A DNA stretch of 64,000 nucleotides from JABWBR01 sp036741235. GTDB lineage: Bacteria; Bacteroidota; Bacteroidia; Chitinophagales; Saprospiraceae. Shown here piece by piece: positions 1 to 8,973 of the stretch (positions are counted from its first letter, which is position 1; every line of letters begins with the position of its first letter). The position numbers and the translations under genes are program-made. Below the pieces are notes generated by a model that searched no databases, had not been told where the DNA came from, and worked only from the letters and a program-made list of their open reading frames with translations. The stretch is taken from positions 18,590-82,589 of the forward strand of contig DAINSQ010000003.1 of NCBI GenBank assembly GCA_036741235.1. The letters are read 5' to 3'.

Positions 1-73
1 ATATTCCCAAACACATAATGATGCCAATACGCCATATAGTATTCATAAGCGATAAATTCTATCCCAAGATACG

Positions 74-628
74 CTATTGTTGAATAATACAACCTATGGG
101 TTTGGTTGCGCTGATCGGCGCAGGCCGGCCTGCGGCAAGCGCCTTGATGGCGTCTTCGAGGTAGTGCTCGGTAATCTGGGGCCGATAATTGCCCAAAGCG
201 TAAAACCAGTTGTCGATAGCGCCTCGATAATGCAGGGCGCCCTGCCGGTCGAATAAAAAGACTTCCGGAGTTGTCGTAGCTTTCAATACGCGTATGAGCT
301 TGTGGCGGGGGTCGCTCAACAGCGGCATGCCAACTTCGTATTCTTTGGCAAAAGCTGCTATGGCTTCTGCATCATTCCATTTTGTAAATACGCCTACAAA
401 CGCCGTTTTGGGGTGACGTACCTGTAACTCGCGAATGGTGCGCGTGTACTTCTGACAAATGGGGCATTCGGCATCCAGTAAAATAACGACGAGCCCGCCT
501 TCGCGCTGGTAATACTGCAATGACGACTTTGTCTGCTCCCGGGTGTCCAGGGGAAGTTGCAGGGCCTTCTCTGTCTTGACGGCAGTGCAGGAAGCAATAA
601 ACAGCAGGAGGAATAAGGTGGTTCGCAT
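74..628 (-). CDS. Thioredoxin-like (redoxin) lipoprotein
   Basis: The 184-aa product starts at the ATG at 628, because this start gives a lipoprotein signal peptide (MRTTLFLLLFIASC, with lipobox IASC). The longer upstream reading frame only translates a dispersed intergenic repeat. The body is a thioredoxin fold with the motif AECPICQKY, so the CxxC-type site is CPIC, followed by the PLLSDPRHKL and TPEVFLFD segments usual in AhpC/TSA-TlpA-like redoxins. It is probably anchored in the envelope and acts as a thiol oxidoreductase or peroxide-reductase-like protein; the substrate cannot be told. It stands alone on the minus strand, and its upstream region carries repeat 651-731. The family is clear, the specific function is not. 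Confidence 0.75.
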   Translation of the reverse strand: MRTTLFLLLFIASCTAVKTEKALQLPLDTREQTKSSLQYYQREGGLVVILLDAECPICQKYTRTIRELQVRHPKTAFVGVFTKWNDAEAIAAFAKEYEVGMPLLSDPRHKLIRVLKATTTPEVFLFDRQGALHYRGAIDNWFYALGNYRPQITEHYLEDAIKALAAGRPAPISATKPIGCIIQQ

Positions 629-650
629 GGATACAAGTTTTAATGAGGGG

Positions 651-731
651 TTATGCGACTGAAAGCGAACGAAGTGAGTCCCGACTAAATGTCGGGGGAG
701 TCCCGTACTGACCAAAGGGAAGTCGGGAAGG
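651..731. repeat. Dispersed intergenic repeat, copy 1 (long form)
   Basis: This block begins TTATGCGACTGAAAG and ends GAGTCCCGTACTGACC plus AAAGGGAAGTCGGGAAGGG. It recurs at 63951-64000. Copy 1 has an extra segment of about 30 nt, which contains the hairpin CCCGAC-TAAAT-GTCGGG. Both copies lie just upstream of a minus-strand start codon (22 nt and 10 nt away), so the element is in the 5' leader or promoter region of both genes. Confidence 0.7.
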
Positions 732-830
732 GGTGATGAGGGGCGGTTTTTGATATTGGATTTTTAATTTTGGATAGTTGATTGAAAATCAACAATTAAG
801 CATCAAACATCAAACATTAAGTCATGCCCC

Positions 831-868
831 CTTTCATAACCCTTCATAACCCTTCATAACCCTTCATA
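831..868. repeat. TTCATAACCC tandem repeat
   Basis: About four direct copies of a 10-nt unit (CCTTCATAAC). The same motif, in either orientation, recurs at 32609-32632 and, as a long inverted repeat, at 47299-47368. Confidence 0.7.
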
Positions 869-907
869 AACAAACCAACGGAGCACCCCATACAAGGAAT
901 GCTCCGT
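866..907 (-). terminator. Terminator of the SusC/SusD operon
   Basis: Perfect 8-bp stem ACGGAGCA / TGCTCCGT at 878-885 and 900-907. On the minus strand it is followed by a T-rich stretch (TTGGTTTGTTTA). It lies 33 nt after the last stop codon of the operon. Confidence 0.6.
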
Positions 908-940
908 CGATATCAAAGATTGTCTGGAAAGACCAAAAAA

Positions 941-1963
941 TTACTTCAGGTCGGGCCAGTTTTTGCCATCGCGGCGGGTGAGCACAGCGGTGCCCTTGTC
1001 ACCGTAGGTATTTTGCCAATCAACGGTAATGCTGGCGCCGTTGCGATCGCGGAAAGTATAGGTATAGCTATCGCCATATTGATCGCCGCCCGTCAGTGAA
1101 ATATCATTGCAAGCGTCGATAATGCGAATCGTGCCCACTGCCGGGTTGTCGCCCCATACAAAGCCGAACTGGCCGAAGGATGCATCCGTAGTGGTATACT
1201 TGCCGGGAGATTCTACTGCCCAGGTTACTTCGCCGGTTACTTCGCCGGCTACGGGGCCGCCGCCGCCTTGCACGAAGTTATTAGCCACATAGTCAAACGT
1301 ACCGGCGAGGTCGGAAACGCAGATCACGGTCCAGTCGTAGAAGCAGTTGAAACCGCCGTTGTTGGGCGTAGATCCGTGATAAGTTTCGAATTCGCCGCAG
1401 ATCGAGTCAGACCATGAGTCGAAGTAACGGCCATCAGCTGTAGTTAGCGCCCAGCTCACCTGGAACTTGTCTACAGAGTAGAATGGGTCGGCGAGTGTAC
1501 GAGGAGCTTTTGAGAACACGGATACCGAGCCGGCGCCGTCGCCATAATCGAAGTTAGCCTCTTTGAACAGGTTGTACACATCGGCCTGCGAGATCGAGAA
1601 GTTCAGATTGGTACGGTTAGCAGGAACGGCGCCGCCTTCGTACAGTTTATACAACTTCGTGCCGTGGTTGGCCGTACGGGGGTTGCCTTCCTGGTCTTCG
1701 TAGCCTTCGGTGTAGGAGATATAGATTTCGATGCGGGTCACCGTATTTTTGCTATCGATCGATACCCACTGAAAATCCATGTTGATCACCTTGGAAGGGT
1801 CGCCGAGCTGAAAATTGCCGGCAGAGTTGGCAGTTAATTTGCCATAGCCGTGCACCGCCGTTTCAAAATCAGGAACGGGGTTGGTATCCTCGTCCTTACA
1901 GGAAGAAAAAGGCAGTAGGAGCGCTGCGGCCAATGCCAGATAAAATATTTTGAGTTTTTTCAT
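941..1963 (-). CDS. SusCD-associated outer-membrane lipoprotein (SusE/F position)
   Basis: A 340-aa protein with a lipoprotein signal peptide (lipobox FSSC, then KDEDTN, an acidic stretch of the kind seen in surface-exported Bacteroidota lipoproteins). The mature part is beta-rich, with no recognised catalytic motif. It is the third gene after SusC and SusD, 35 nt downstream of the SusD stop, so it is probably a surface glycan- or nutrient-binding accessory like SusE/SusF by position. I do not recognise a named domain. No carbohydrate-active enzyme follows, so the substrate is open. Confidence 0.65.
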   Translation of the reverse strand: MKKLKIFYLALAAALLLPFSSCKDEDTNPVPDFETAVHGYGKLTANSAGNFQLGDPSKVINMDFQWVSIDSKNTVTRIEIYISYTEGYEDQEGNPRTANHGTKLYKLYEGGAVPANRTNLNFSISQADVYNLFKEANFDYGDGAGSVSVFSKAPRTLADPFYSVDKFQVSWALTTADGRYFDSWSDSICGEFETYHGSTPNNGGFNCFYDWTVICVSDLAGTFDYVANNFVQGGGGPVAGEVTGEVTWAVESPGKYTTTDASFGQFGFVWGDNPAVGTIRIIDACNDISLTGGDQYGDSYTYTFRDRNGASITVDWQNTYGDKGTAVLTRRDGKNWPDLK

Positions 1964-1998
1964 AATCGTTCAACTTTTGATGATAAAACCGGCCTTAC

Positions 1999-3690
1999 TT
2001 ATTTATCCCAGAAAATAGGATCCTGATCGTATACCACGCTCGAATAAGCCGAAGCGTTGGGGTTAAGGGTCAGTTCTATTTGCGGATAAGGCAGTCTCAG
2101 CGGGAAATTACGCACAGGCGTAATCGGCTGCTGAATCGTATTGGGATATCCCGTACGGCGCATAGCATTGTAAATTTCGTAGCCGTTGCCCCAGCTGGAG
2201 AACCACAATTGCTTCATGACAACATTGAGTTTAGCTTCATTTGAAGCGGCATTGTCGAAGCGATCGAGCCAGATATTTACATAAGCGTCGATATCGGCGG
2301 CAGCGGGTGAAACGCTGTTGGCGTCGGTAGCTCTACCGAAGTTGACAACTTTGGTAATGTGACTGCGGATAGCCGATTCAAACAAAGCGCGGGCATCGCC
2401 GGCGGAGCCCAGGGCGAGGATAGCCTCGATCTGGTAGTACAGCGTATTGATATGCGTGATGATCGGGAAGATACCGCCGCCTGGCGCTGTATTCGTACCT
2501 GGCAGGCCAGGGTTGGTTACGTCATAGAAACCGCCGCAGGGATAAACGCCCGGCATGAGGCGAAGGTCGCCATCGAGCGGAACGCCGGCGGGGTCTGCAC
2601 GGTCGCGGCCAAAACATCCGGCGAGGAAGTCGATTTGATCCTGAGTGATGTCGGCAGTGCCAAAGATGCGCTCACGCACGTTGTCATTGAGCACGAGGTA
2701 GCCGTATTGGCAGCCGACGGTCATCGAACAAGGCGTCGTGTTGCGCTCGCTGGGGTTGCTCTGGTCAAGCACCTGCTTGGTTTGGCGGCGGAAATAGAAG
2801 GGGAAGCGGGGGTCGCCGTCTTCCAGCATTTCCACCATAGGCTGGTGCAGGATATACGTAAAGTCGTTTGCATTAGCGGTGTAGGTAGCCTGGTACCAGG
2901 GGTGGCGATTGTCGGGCGCGATGAGTTTGCTGAATTGGAACTGGAAGTCATCACCGGCAGCAGTGATCAGGTTGCCCGGTTCTGCCAGCAGCTTGTTGAT
3001 TTCAGTAGCCGCGTTGGGTACAGCCAGGCGCGCCTGCATATACAATCTCAACTTGAGGGTATTGGCCAGCTTTCTCCACTTCGTGATATTGCCGCCGTAG
3101 ATTGCATCGCCTCTAACAGCAACAGGGCTAGCCAGCGCAAAATTGGCGATAGCCTGGTCGAGCAGGCCGAAGCAAGCGTTATACACGTCGGCATCCGTAT
3201 CGAAGTTGGGATTCTTGATAGCGTTGTCGGCATCGCCTTGCAGCGCTTCGCTGTAGGGAATATCGCCGAACAAGTCTACCATGGTACTGGCTACATAAGC
3301 CTTCAACGTTTGGGCGATAGCCAGGTAGTGCGGGTTGTCGGCATTGCCGTCTCCGTTGTTGTCTACACTGGATACTTCGATAATACCCTCGAGGTCTTTC
3401 AGCGGACCGGCATACATGTTATTCCAAATGCCGTTGAAAGCAGAGTTGCTCATGTTGAAGTTGTCAAAAGAGGCAAGAATGCCTGCAAACCCCAACTGGG
3501 CATTGTTGGTACCGCCTGCCAGGTTAGCGGCGATATTGTATTGGGCCGACGTGAGCAACAGGTCAGGAGTAGTTTGCGACGGGTTGTTCGGATCTTCGTT
3601 GATATCGAGATCGAAATAATCGCAACTGCTAATCACCCAAACCATGGCGAAGGCCGCGAACCATTTATATAGGAAATTTCCTTTCATCAT
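1999..3690 (-). CDS. SusD/RagB-family nutrient-binding lipoprotein
   Basis: A 563-aa protein with lipoprotein signal MMKGNFLYKWF and lipobox VISSC. The N-terminal motif DINEDPNNPSQ and the following TPDLLLTSAQYN are typical of the SusD-like_2 group, a surface lid protein of TPR-like helices that pairs with a SusC transporter. Length is normal for the family. Start: two consecutive ATGs at 3690 and 3687 cannot be separated. The gene sits 51 nt downstream of the SusC stop and is surely cotranscribed. It captures a substrate, possibly oligosaccharide or peptide, at the outer membrane; the sequence does not show which. Confidence 0.9.
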   Translation of the reverse strand: MMKGNFLYKWFAAFAMVWVISSCDYFDLDINEDPNNPSQTTPDLLLTSAQYNIAANLAGGTNNAQLGFAGILASFDNFNMSNSAFNGIWNNMYAGPLKDLEGIIEVSSVDNNGDGNADNPHYLAIAQTLKAYVASTMVDLFGDIPYSEALQGDADNAIKNPNFDTDADVYNACFGLLDQAIANFALASPVAVRGDAIYGGNITKWRKLANTLKLRLYMQARLAVPNAATEINKLLAEPGNLITAAGDDFQFQFSKLIAPDNRHPWYQATYTANANDFTYILHQPMVEMLEDGDPRFPFYFRRQTKQVLDQSNPSERNTTPCSMTVGCQYGYLVLNDNVRERIFGTADITQDQIDFLAGCFGRDRADPAGVPLDGDLRLMPGVYPCGGFYDVTNPGLPGTNTAPGGGIFPIITHINTLYYQIEAILALGSAGDARALFESAIRSHITKVVNFGRATDANSVSPAAADIDAYVNIWLDRFDNAASNEAKLNVVMKQLWFSSWGNGYEIYNAMRRTGYPNTIQQPITPVRNFPLRLPYPQIELTLNPNASAYSSVVYDQDPIFWDK

Positions 3691-3741
3691 GTTAATTAAA
3701 AATTAGTGAAACAAAGATTCACTGCTTGCGGCACATTCCAA

Positions 3742-6700
3742 TTAGAACGTCACCGACAAGTTTACACCATAACGACGCGTAGTAGGCGCGCTACCGTATT
3801 CGAAACCTTGAACGTTGCTATCGGCGGTTTCAGCCAATACTTCCGGGTCGAAGTTGAGGCCTTCGAGGAAGTTGGGGGCGTTAAACCAGAGGTTACGGCC
3901 TGAGATAGACAAGCGCAGCGAGCCGAAAGGCGTTTTGTCCAGGATCTTCTTGGGCAGATCATAGCCTAGCGATACTTCGCGCAGGCGGATAGTCGTACCG
4001 TCGAATACGATCGTTTCATCAGCGCCGTAGGGGCCGAAGCCGTTCGAGAAGTAGAAGTCAAAGGCAGTGATACCCGTCGTATTGCGGATAAAGTTGCCGT
4101 TTTCGTCGGTTACAGGTTCAAACGTACGCGGATCGCCGTATACACCCGGGATAACGCGCAGTTCTTCGCGGTTTTCCGTAATTTTCAGGTGGCCGCGAGC
4201 CATGAGGGCGCCTGCGCTGATCGAGTAGATATCGCCGCCCTGGCGCCAGTCGATGAGGGCGCGAAGCGTGATGTTCTTAAAGGTAAAGGTATTCACGAAG
4301 CCCAGGAGGAAGTCGGGGTTCGGGTCGCCGATAATTTGTGACTCGGGCAGGAAGATCGTCGTACCCAGGTTCTTGTCAATCAGCAATTCGCCTTCGCCGA
4401 TGTAGTTGCCGTCAGCGTCAAACGAGTTGGTGCGTGCATTGGCAAAGCCGAAGATCTGACCATAAGGGAAGCCGTTGCGGTGGATCGTACCGAGGCCGGA
4501 GTTAACGCCGCCCACGAACAATTCGCCGCCTTCGCCTGCGTCAACCACCAGGGTGCGGATGCGGGTAAAGTTGACGTAAGTATTCCAGGTAAAGCCGCTG
4601 GCGGTTTTCACCGGTGTCAGGTCGAGGCCGATTTCCCAGCCTTTGTTTTCGATTTCGCCTGCGTTGACGATAGCTGTGCGGAAACCGCTGGTTGCGGGCA
4701 GGGCCGCTTCGGTGATCTGGTCGGTAGAGCTGCGGTTGAAGTACGTCACATCGAGGCCGATACGGTTGTTGAGGAAGCGCAGGTCGGTACCGAATTCGAT
4801 TTCGGTAGTCAACTCGTTGCGCAGCGTGGCGTTGCCAAGGCGGTTGCCGAGAGAAGCCTGGTTGAGTACGGAACCGCCTGGCGTAGTAAACGGCGTATTG
4901 AGGAAGTATACCGTTGCGGTTTGATACGGGCGGGCTTCGTTACCCACCTGGGTATAAGCGGCGCGCACTTTACCCGAGCTGAGGATTTTGCCGCTCAGGC
5001 CGAAGGCGTCTGTAAAGATGAAAGACAGGTTACCGCCGCCGTAGAAGTAGCTCTGCGAGCTCTTGGGCAGCGTAGACGACCAGTCGTTGCGACCTACGAG
5101 GCCCACGTACAAGTAGTCTTTAAAGCCGAGTTGAATATCGGTATACAGTGCATACAGGCGCTGCTTGCGGCGGAAGTCTTCACCTACGATTTGCGTAGAG
5201 GTACCGTCAAGCGTGTAAAGGCCGGTAGAGATCACGTTGTCGCCCGTTACAAAACGGCGGTTGAATTCGCGCTGGTTGTGGTTGAGGCCCACGAGCGCGC
5301 GGATGTCGAGATCTTCGGTGATGTCGGTAGTAACTGTAGCGATATAGTTGAAGTCAACCTCGGTATTGGTGAGGTCGTCGGTCCAAACGCCGCCGTTGAG
5401 ATCGGCAACGCCGCCGGGGCGAACGTTATTGCGGCGGGCTTCGCTGTAGGTATTCACGCCGCCTTTAGCCGTCAGGTTAAGCCACGGCGTAACGTCGTAG
5501 CTCATGGTAATGTTACCGAATACGCGGTTGAGGGCGCTGCTGTAGCGGTTGTACTTAGCCAGCCAGCGGGGGTCGTCGAGTGCGCGGTAGAATACGTTGG
5601 AACCGTCTACCGGGTTTTCGAACGGATAGTCGATCAGGTTGTAGTTGCGGGGCAGGTAGAACAGACGGGCGAAGATAGAGCCTTCAGAAGCACCGCCGTA
5701 CCAGCCGCTTTCAAAGATAGAGCCGTTGATCGGCGGGTTCTGCTGAACTGTATTGACGTAGTTCACGTTACCCGAAACCACTAGGCCGTTGGCCAGGCGG
5801 CTGTTACCGCCGAAGCTGAGGGTAGTACGTGAAGACTCGGCATTGGGCACGATACCCTTGTTGTCCATGCGGGAGATCGTAGCGCTAATGCTCGAATTGT
5901 CGCCGCCTGCGTTGATTGACAGTGAATTTTCCCACAGACGACCGTCGTCGAAGAAATTCTCTACGTTGTCATAGTAAGTATAAGGAACTGGTACCGGGCG
6001 TCTTGCGCCGGGTACATTGGGATCGTCCTCGAAAAATTCGGGGAATACGCTGGAATAGCGCGGTGCGGCAAAACCTGTAGAAACAAGCGGGTGGGGTACC
6101 GTGCCGTCAGGGTAAGCGAATACCTGGCCGCCTGCTGAATAGTAGGAAATCGTGCGCGAGTAGTCGGTGCCGTAGGTAGCGTTGATGCGGTCAACCTCGG
6201 AGGCAAACGGAGCGCCCCAGTTGCCGATAAAGCCGCCGTTGTATACCTGGTTGGCGCCCTGGCCGTACACGTTCTGATAGTCGGGGATACCCGAAATTTG
6301 CTCAAGCTGGAAAGAAGAGTTATAGGTCACTTCCAGTCCCTTGCGCTTTTTCGCGCCGGTTTTGGTAGTGATCACCACTACGCCGTTGGTAGCGCGCGAG
6401 CCGTAGAGTGCTGCGGCGGCGGCGCCCTTGAGGATCGTCATCGACTCGATGTTGTTGGGGTCGATGTCGAAGGCGCGGTTGGAGAACTGCGTACCGCCGG
6501 TTGCGCCGGTAGAAGCGTTCACCGAGTTGTCGAAAGGAATACCATCCACGACGAACAACGGCTGGGTGTTGCCTGTCAGCGACGAGTTACCGCGGATGTT
6601 GATTTTGGTAGACTGGCCGGGCATACCGCCGCCGCCTTGTACCAATACGCCGGGCGTTTTACCGGCAATAGCCCTAACCGGGTCGGGTTCGGAGCGCTGG

Positions 6701-7086
6701 GCGAGGTCTTCATTGCCCAGGTCGCTCACCGCGTATCCCAACGCTTTCTTTTCGCGAGAGATACCGATAGCGGTAACGACGACTTCGGCTAGCTGCTCGG
6801 CGGATTCTTCGAGCGTCACGTCTACCACGTTGGAAGCTCCCAGGGCAACTTCCTTGGTAGTAAAACCCGTGTAGCTCACCACAAGCGTACCTTGAGCAGG
6901 CGCCTGCATCGAATACTTACCGTCGACATCCGTCACGGTACCGTTGGTAGTTCCCTTAACCAGGATACTGGCGCCGATCAGGGCCTCGCCCTTCTCATCC
7001 GTCACCGTACCTGAGATGGTCCGTTGGGCCATGGCAAAGCCTATGACGCCAAGAACTAGCATCAGAACTAGTGAGAGTTTTTTCAT
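3742..7086 (-). CDS. SusC/RagA-family TonB-linked outer-membrane transporter
   Basis: A 1114-aa protein. The start at 7086 gives a clean signal peptide (MKKLSLVLMLVLGVIGFAMA-Q). Order of domains: carboxypeptidase-D-like regulatory domain (RTISGTVTDEKGEALIGA, about 20-100), TonB-box/plug region beginning LAEVVVTAIGISREKKAL with the plug motif NIRGNSSLTG and FVVDGIPFDN, then a C-terminal 22-strand type barrel ending in the aromatic-rich RRYGVNLSVTF. No STN domain is present, so signalling through an anti-sigma factor is not indicated. It imports a nutrient delivered by the adjacent SusD protein, using TonB energy. Confidence 0.93.
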   Translation of the reverse strand: MKKLSLVLMLVLGVIGFAMAQRTISGTVTDEKGEALIGASILVKGTTNGTVTDVDGKYSMQAPAQGTLVVSYTGFTTKEVALGASNVVDVTLEESAEQLAEVVVTAIGISREKKALGYAVSDLGNEDLAQRSEPDPVRAIAGKTPGVLVQGGGGMPGQSTKINIRGNSSLTGNTQPLFVVDGIPFDNSVNASTGATGGTQFSNRAFDIDPNNIESMTILKGAAAAALYGSRATNGVVVITTKTGAKKRKGLEVTYNSSFQLEQISGIPDYQNVYGQGANQVYNGGFIGNWGAPFASEVDRINATYGTDYSRTISYYSAGGQVFAYPDGTVPHPLVSTGFAAPRYSSVFPEFFEDDPNVPGARRPVPVPYTYYDNVENFFDDGRLWENSLSINAGGDNSSISATISRMDNKGIVPNAESSRTTLSFGGNSRLANGLVVSGNVNYVNTVQQNPPINGSIFESGWYGGASEGSIFARLFYLPRNYNLIDYPFENPVDGSNVFYRALDDPRWLAKYNRYSSALNRVFGNITMSYDVTPWLNLTAKGGVNTYSEARRNNVRPGGVADLNGGVWTDDLTNTEVDFNYIATVTTDITEDLDIRALVGLNHNQREFNRRFVTGDNVISTGLYTLDGTSTQIVGEDFRRKQRLYALYTDIQLGFKDYLYVGLVGRNDWSSTLPKSSQSYFYGGGNLSFIFTDAFGLSGKILSSGKVRAAYTQVGNEARPYQTATVYFLNTPFTTPGGSVLNQASLGNRLGNATLRNELTTEIEFGTDLRFLNNRIGLDVTYFNRSSTDQITEAALPATSGFRTAIVNAGEIENKGWEIGLDLTPVKTASGFTWNTYVNFTRIRTLVVDAGEGGELFVGGVNSGLGTIHRNGFPYGQIFGFANARTNSFDADGNYIGEGELLIDKNLGTTIFLPESQIIGDPNPDFLLGFVNTFTFKNITLRALIDWRQGGDIYSISAGALMARGHLKITENREELRVIPGVYGDPRTFEPVTDENGNFIRNTTGITAFDFYFSNGFGPYGADETIVFDGTTIRLREVSLGYDLPKKILDKTPFGSLRLSISGRNLWFNAPNFLEGLNFDPEVLAETADSNVQGFEYGSAPTTRRYGVNLSVTF

Positions 7087-7126
7087 ACTAATCCAATTTT
7101 GTTTTAAAATCAAGTTCAAAGGCAAA

Positions 7127-7158
7127 CAAAGATATGCGTTTCATTATGAAAAGCGCAA
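7127..7158 (-). promoter_or_regulatory. Promoter of the SusC/SusD operon
   Basis: On the minus strand the Bacteroidota -7 box TATCTTTG (7134-7127) matches TAnnTTTG exactly and is 40 nt upstream of the SusC start. A weak TTG at 7158-7156 lies 21 nt further upstream, at the -33 position. The rest of 7159-7369 is AT-rich with no gene visible. Confidence 0.55.
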
Positions 7159-7369
7159 TAGAACGCTAACTTTTCGTAGAAACACAATCGTATTTTAAAT
7201 CTAAGAGATTCACTGCATTTGAGTTGTATTGATTATTGCTCTTTGGGGCAACTTGCAGTCGGATTTGTATTTGGCATTAGCCGAAAGGAGTATTTTGTTT
7301 GCTTGATGCAGGATGAAATTTCGGGTGCAAGTTAAAGAAATCTTAATAATTGCAAAATATTATAAAAAA

Positions 7370-7402
7370 AAAGAGGGTTGTGGGTTATCGGTACCTACAA
7401 CC
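7370..7402 (-). terminator. Terminator of the thioredoxin-SPOR gene
   Basis: Inverted repeat GGTTGTGGGT (7376-7385) / ACCTACAACC (7393-7402), one mismatch, starting 5 nt after the stop codon. On the minus strand it is followed by a run of T (CTCTTTTTTTTTAT). The arms belong to the GTTGTAGG intergenic motif family. Confidence 0.7.
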
Positions 7403-7406
7403 TACA

Positions 7407-8255
7407 TCACATCCCCGACAGATCCTTGACGAAGCCCAGTATATCATTTAGATGGAGATAATTGAGGAACTCCTGGGCTGCTGATTTATTGGAAAACAAG
7501 CCGATAATGACCTTATAAGTTTGTTTGCCATTTTGTTTGTCGCCGAAGAGATTGACGGGTTGATTGAATTTATTTTCGAGGCGTTTTACTTCATCCAGGG
7601 CGTTTTGATAATCGGTAAAAACCCCTATTTGAATACCAAACCCTTTATCTGATTTAAGTTTGGTGGTTACCAAAGGTAGTTGTTCGTTAGCGGGCTCGTT
7701 GGAAGCGAGGGCGCTAGCGGAGGGGGCGGTGGAAGTTCTTGTTGCATTTTCGGGAATAAGTGCCGGGCGGGAAACTGCAAAATGGGGGCGGGGGCTATCC
7801 AGTACGACAGCGTCAGCGCCGCCTGCGACCAATTTATTGCCCGGTTTATCGTGTGATTGCAATATTTTCAGCATCGCTTCGGGTTCAAGCGATTCGTCGT
7901 AGCGGTCGAGGAGTACGCCCTGGGCATTAAAAATAAGCAGCGCGGGCAGCACCTTAACGCTATACTGCTGCTTGTAACGCCGTCCGCGCGATTCATCTAC
8001 ATCGAACTGGACCGGGAGGTAGTGAGCGTTTACATATTGGCTGAGGCGCGGGTCGGAGAAGGTGTGTTCCTCCATCCATTGACAGGGCATACACCAGCCC
8101 GCGGTAAAGTGTACAAAGTACAGTTTGCCTTCCAGTGCCGCGCGTTCGCGCACTTCTCCCAATTCTGCATTGATAAAACTGATTTCGCCTTTTGCAAAGG
8201 GAATGCAAAAAGCCATAGCGGCGAGTAGCGCCCAGGGGGTCGGTCGCATCATCAT
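7407..8255 (-). CDS. Secreted thioredoxin-SPOR fusion protein
   Basis: A 282-aa protein with an N-terminal signal peptide (about 1-23). A thioredoxin-like domain spans about 25-130 with active site WCMPC (C55, C58) in the context FVHFTAGWCMPCQWMEEHTF, and a cis-Pro region VLPALLIF. A low-complexity linker rich in Ala, Pro and Asn follows at about 140-200. The C-terminus (about 203-282) has two half repeats, GFGIQIGVFTDYQNALDEV and YKVIIGLFSNKSAAQEFL, that fit a SPOR fold, a domain that binds denuded septal peptidoglycan. This combination would place a thiol reductase or disulfide enzyme at the cell wall or division site. Start choice among three adjacent ATGs is arbitrary. Confidence 0.8.
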   Translation of the reverse strand: MMMRPTPWALLAAMAFCIPFAKGEISFINAELGEVRERAALEGKLYFVHFTAGWCMPCQWMEEHTFSDPRLSQYVNAHYLPVQFDVDESRGRRYKQQYSVKVLPALLIFNAQGVLLDRYDESLEPEAMLKILQSHDKPGNKLVAGGADAVVLDSPRPHFAVSRPALIPENATRTSTAPSASALASNEPANEQLPLVTTKLKSDKGFGIQIGVFTDYQNALDEVKRLENKFNQPVNLFGDKQNGKQTYKVIIGLFSNKSAAQEFLNYLHLNDILGFVKDLSGM

Positions 8256-8421
8256 TACAGGGATTATAATTTGTTATCAATTCGGGGTATCTCCAATTAC
8301 TTTTTGCTGAAGTAAACAGGCCCTCTATGTGTCTATTTGTCGATATAAAAATAATACAATATAATGTATTGCGCAAGGGCGACTAACGGAAAGGATAAAA
8401 GAAAACGGCGAGCGGCGTTTA

Positions 8422-8973
8422 TCAGGCCTTTTCAGGTTCATCTGATTCGGAAGGAGAATGGCCGTTTGGTTTGTTCAGTTTGGATTTGAGCAAATCGATC
8501 AATTCCTGGTAGTGGCTGAGCAAAGTTTGGGACGCCTCGTGCAATTGGTCAAAAGAGCTCATTAAAAATTGCATATCGCGCGGAATTTCCGTCATGTTTT
8601 TGGCTTTGTACTGATAGCAGGTGTAGATGCTTTTGATAAAAGCCTGAAGTTCATCGCTGCGCTCCAGATGGAGGCGAAATAACTCCCCTTCGTGCCGGCT
8701 GAAATACGCCTGGTTTGCAACGGCCTCTTCTATCGCGTTTTCCTCGGCAAGGTTGCGCAGGGTGAGATCTACTACTGAAATGCCAAAAATGTGGGATAAC
8801 TTTAGCAGGTTGCAGATTTTGGGTTCTGCCGTACCGTTTTCGTATGAAGCGATATTGCCGCGATTCAAGCCGACTTTTTGGGCAAGTTCTTCCTGACTCA
8901 GGTTAAACCGGCGCCGCAACGAGCGGAGGTTCTGCGGCAGGAGATGGGAAAACTGGCCGTTTAAAGTATCCAT
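8422..8973 (-). CDS. XRE-family helix-turn-helix regulator
   Basis: A 183-aa protein; the start at 8973 is chosen because the helix-turn-helix then begins near residue 14. The HTH_3 domain (about 14-70) contains LRRRFNLSQEELAQKVGLNRGNIASYENG, shown here only as family-typical SQEELAQKVG and IASYENG. The remainder is helical, with a charged C-terminal tail, and has no recognised ligand-binding domain. The gene is divergent from the ECF sigma gene at 9425. Targets are unknown. Confidence 0.8.
   Translation of the reverse strand: MDTLNGQFSHLLPQNLRSLRRRFNLSQEELAQKVGLNRGNIASYENGTAEPKICNLLKLSHIFGISVVDLTLRNLAEENAIEEAVANQAYFSRHEGELFRLHLERSDELQAFIKSIYTCYQYKAKNMTEIPRDMQFLMSSFDQLHEASQTLLSHYQELIDLLKSKLNKPNGHSPSESDEPEKA

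Larger units (their letters stand above)
629..940. other. Intergenic region of short repeats
   Basis: No gene is visible in these 312 bases. From left to right it holds the dispersed repeat 651-731, a small hairpin GTTGATT-GAA-AATCAAC at 777-793, a CATCAAA-type tandem at about 803-818 that is also seen near 26915, four tandem copies of a CTTCATAACC-type unit at 831-868, and the terminator-like hairpin 878-907. Confidence 0.6.

Noticed and set aside
2359..5784. Long plus-strand frames (437 and 434 aa) opposite the SusD and SusC genes
   Set aside because: Both are shadow frames of strongly supported outer-membrane protein genes and contain no plausible protein features.
941..7086. Complete polysaccharide utilization locus
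   Set aside because: Only SusC, SusD and one lipoprotein are present; no glycoside hydrolase, polysaccharide lyase or sensor is adjacent, so a glycan substrate is not supported.
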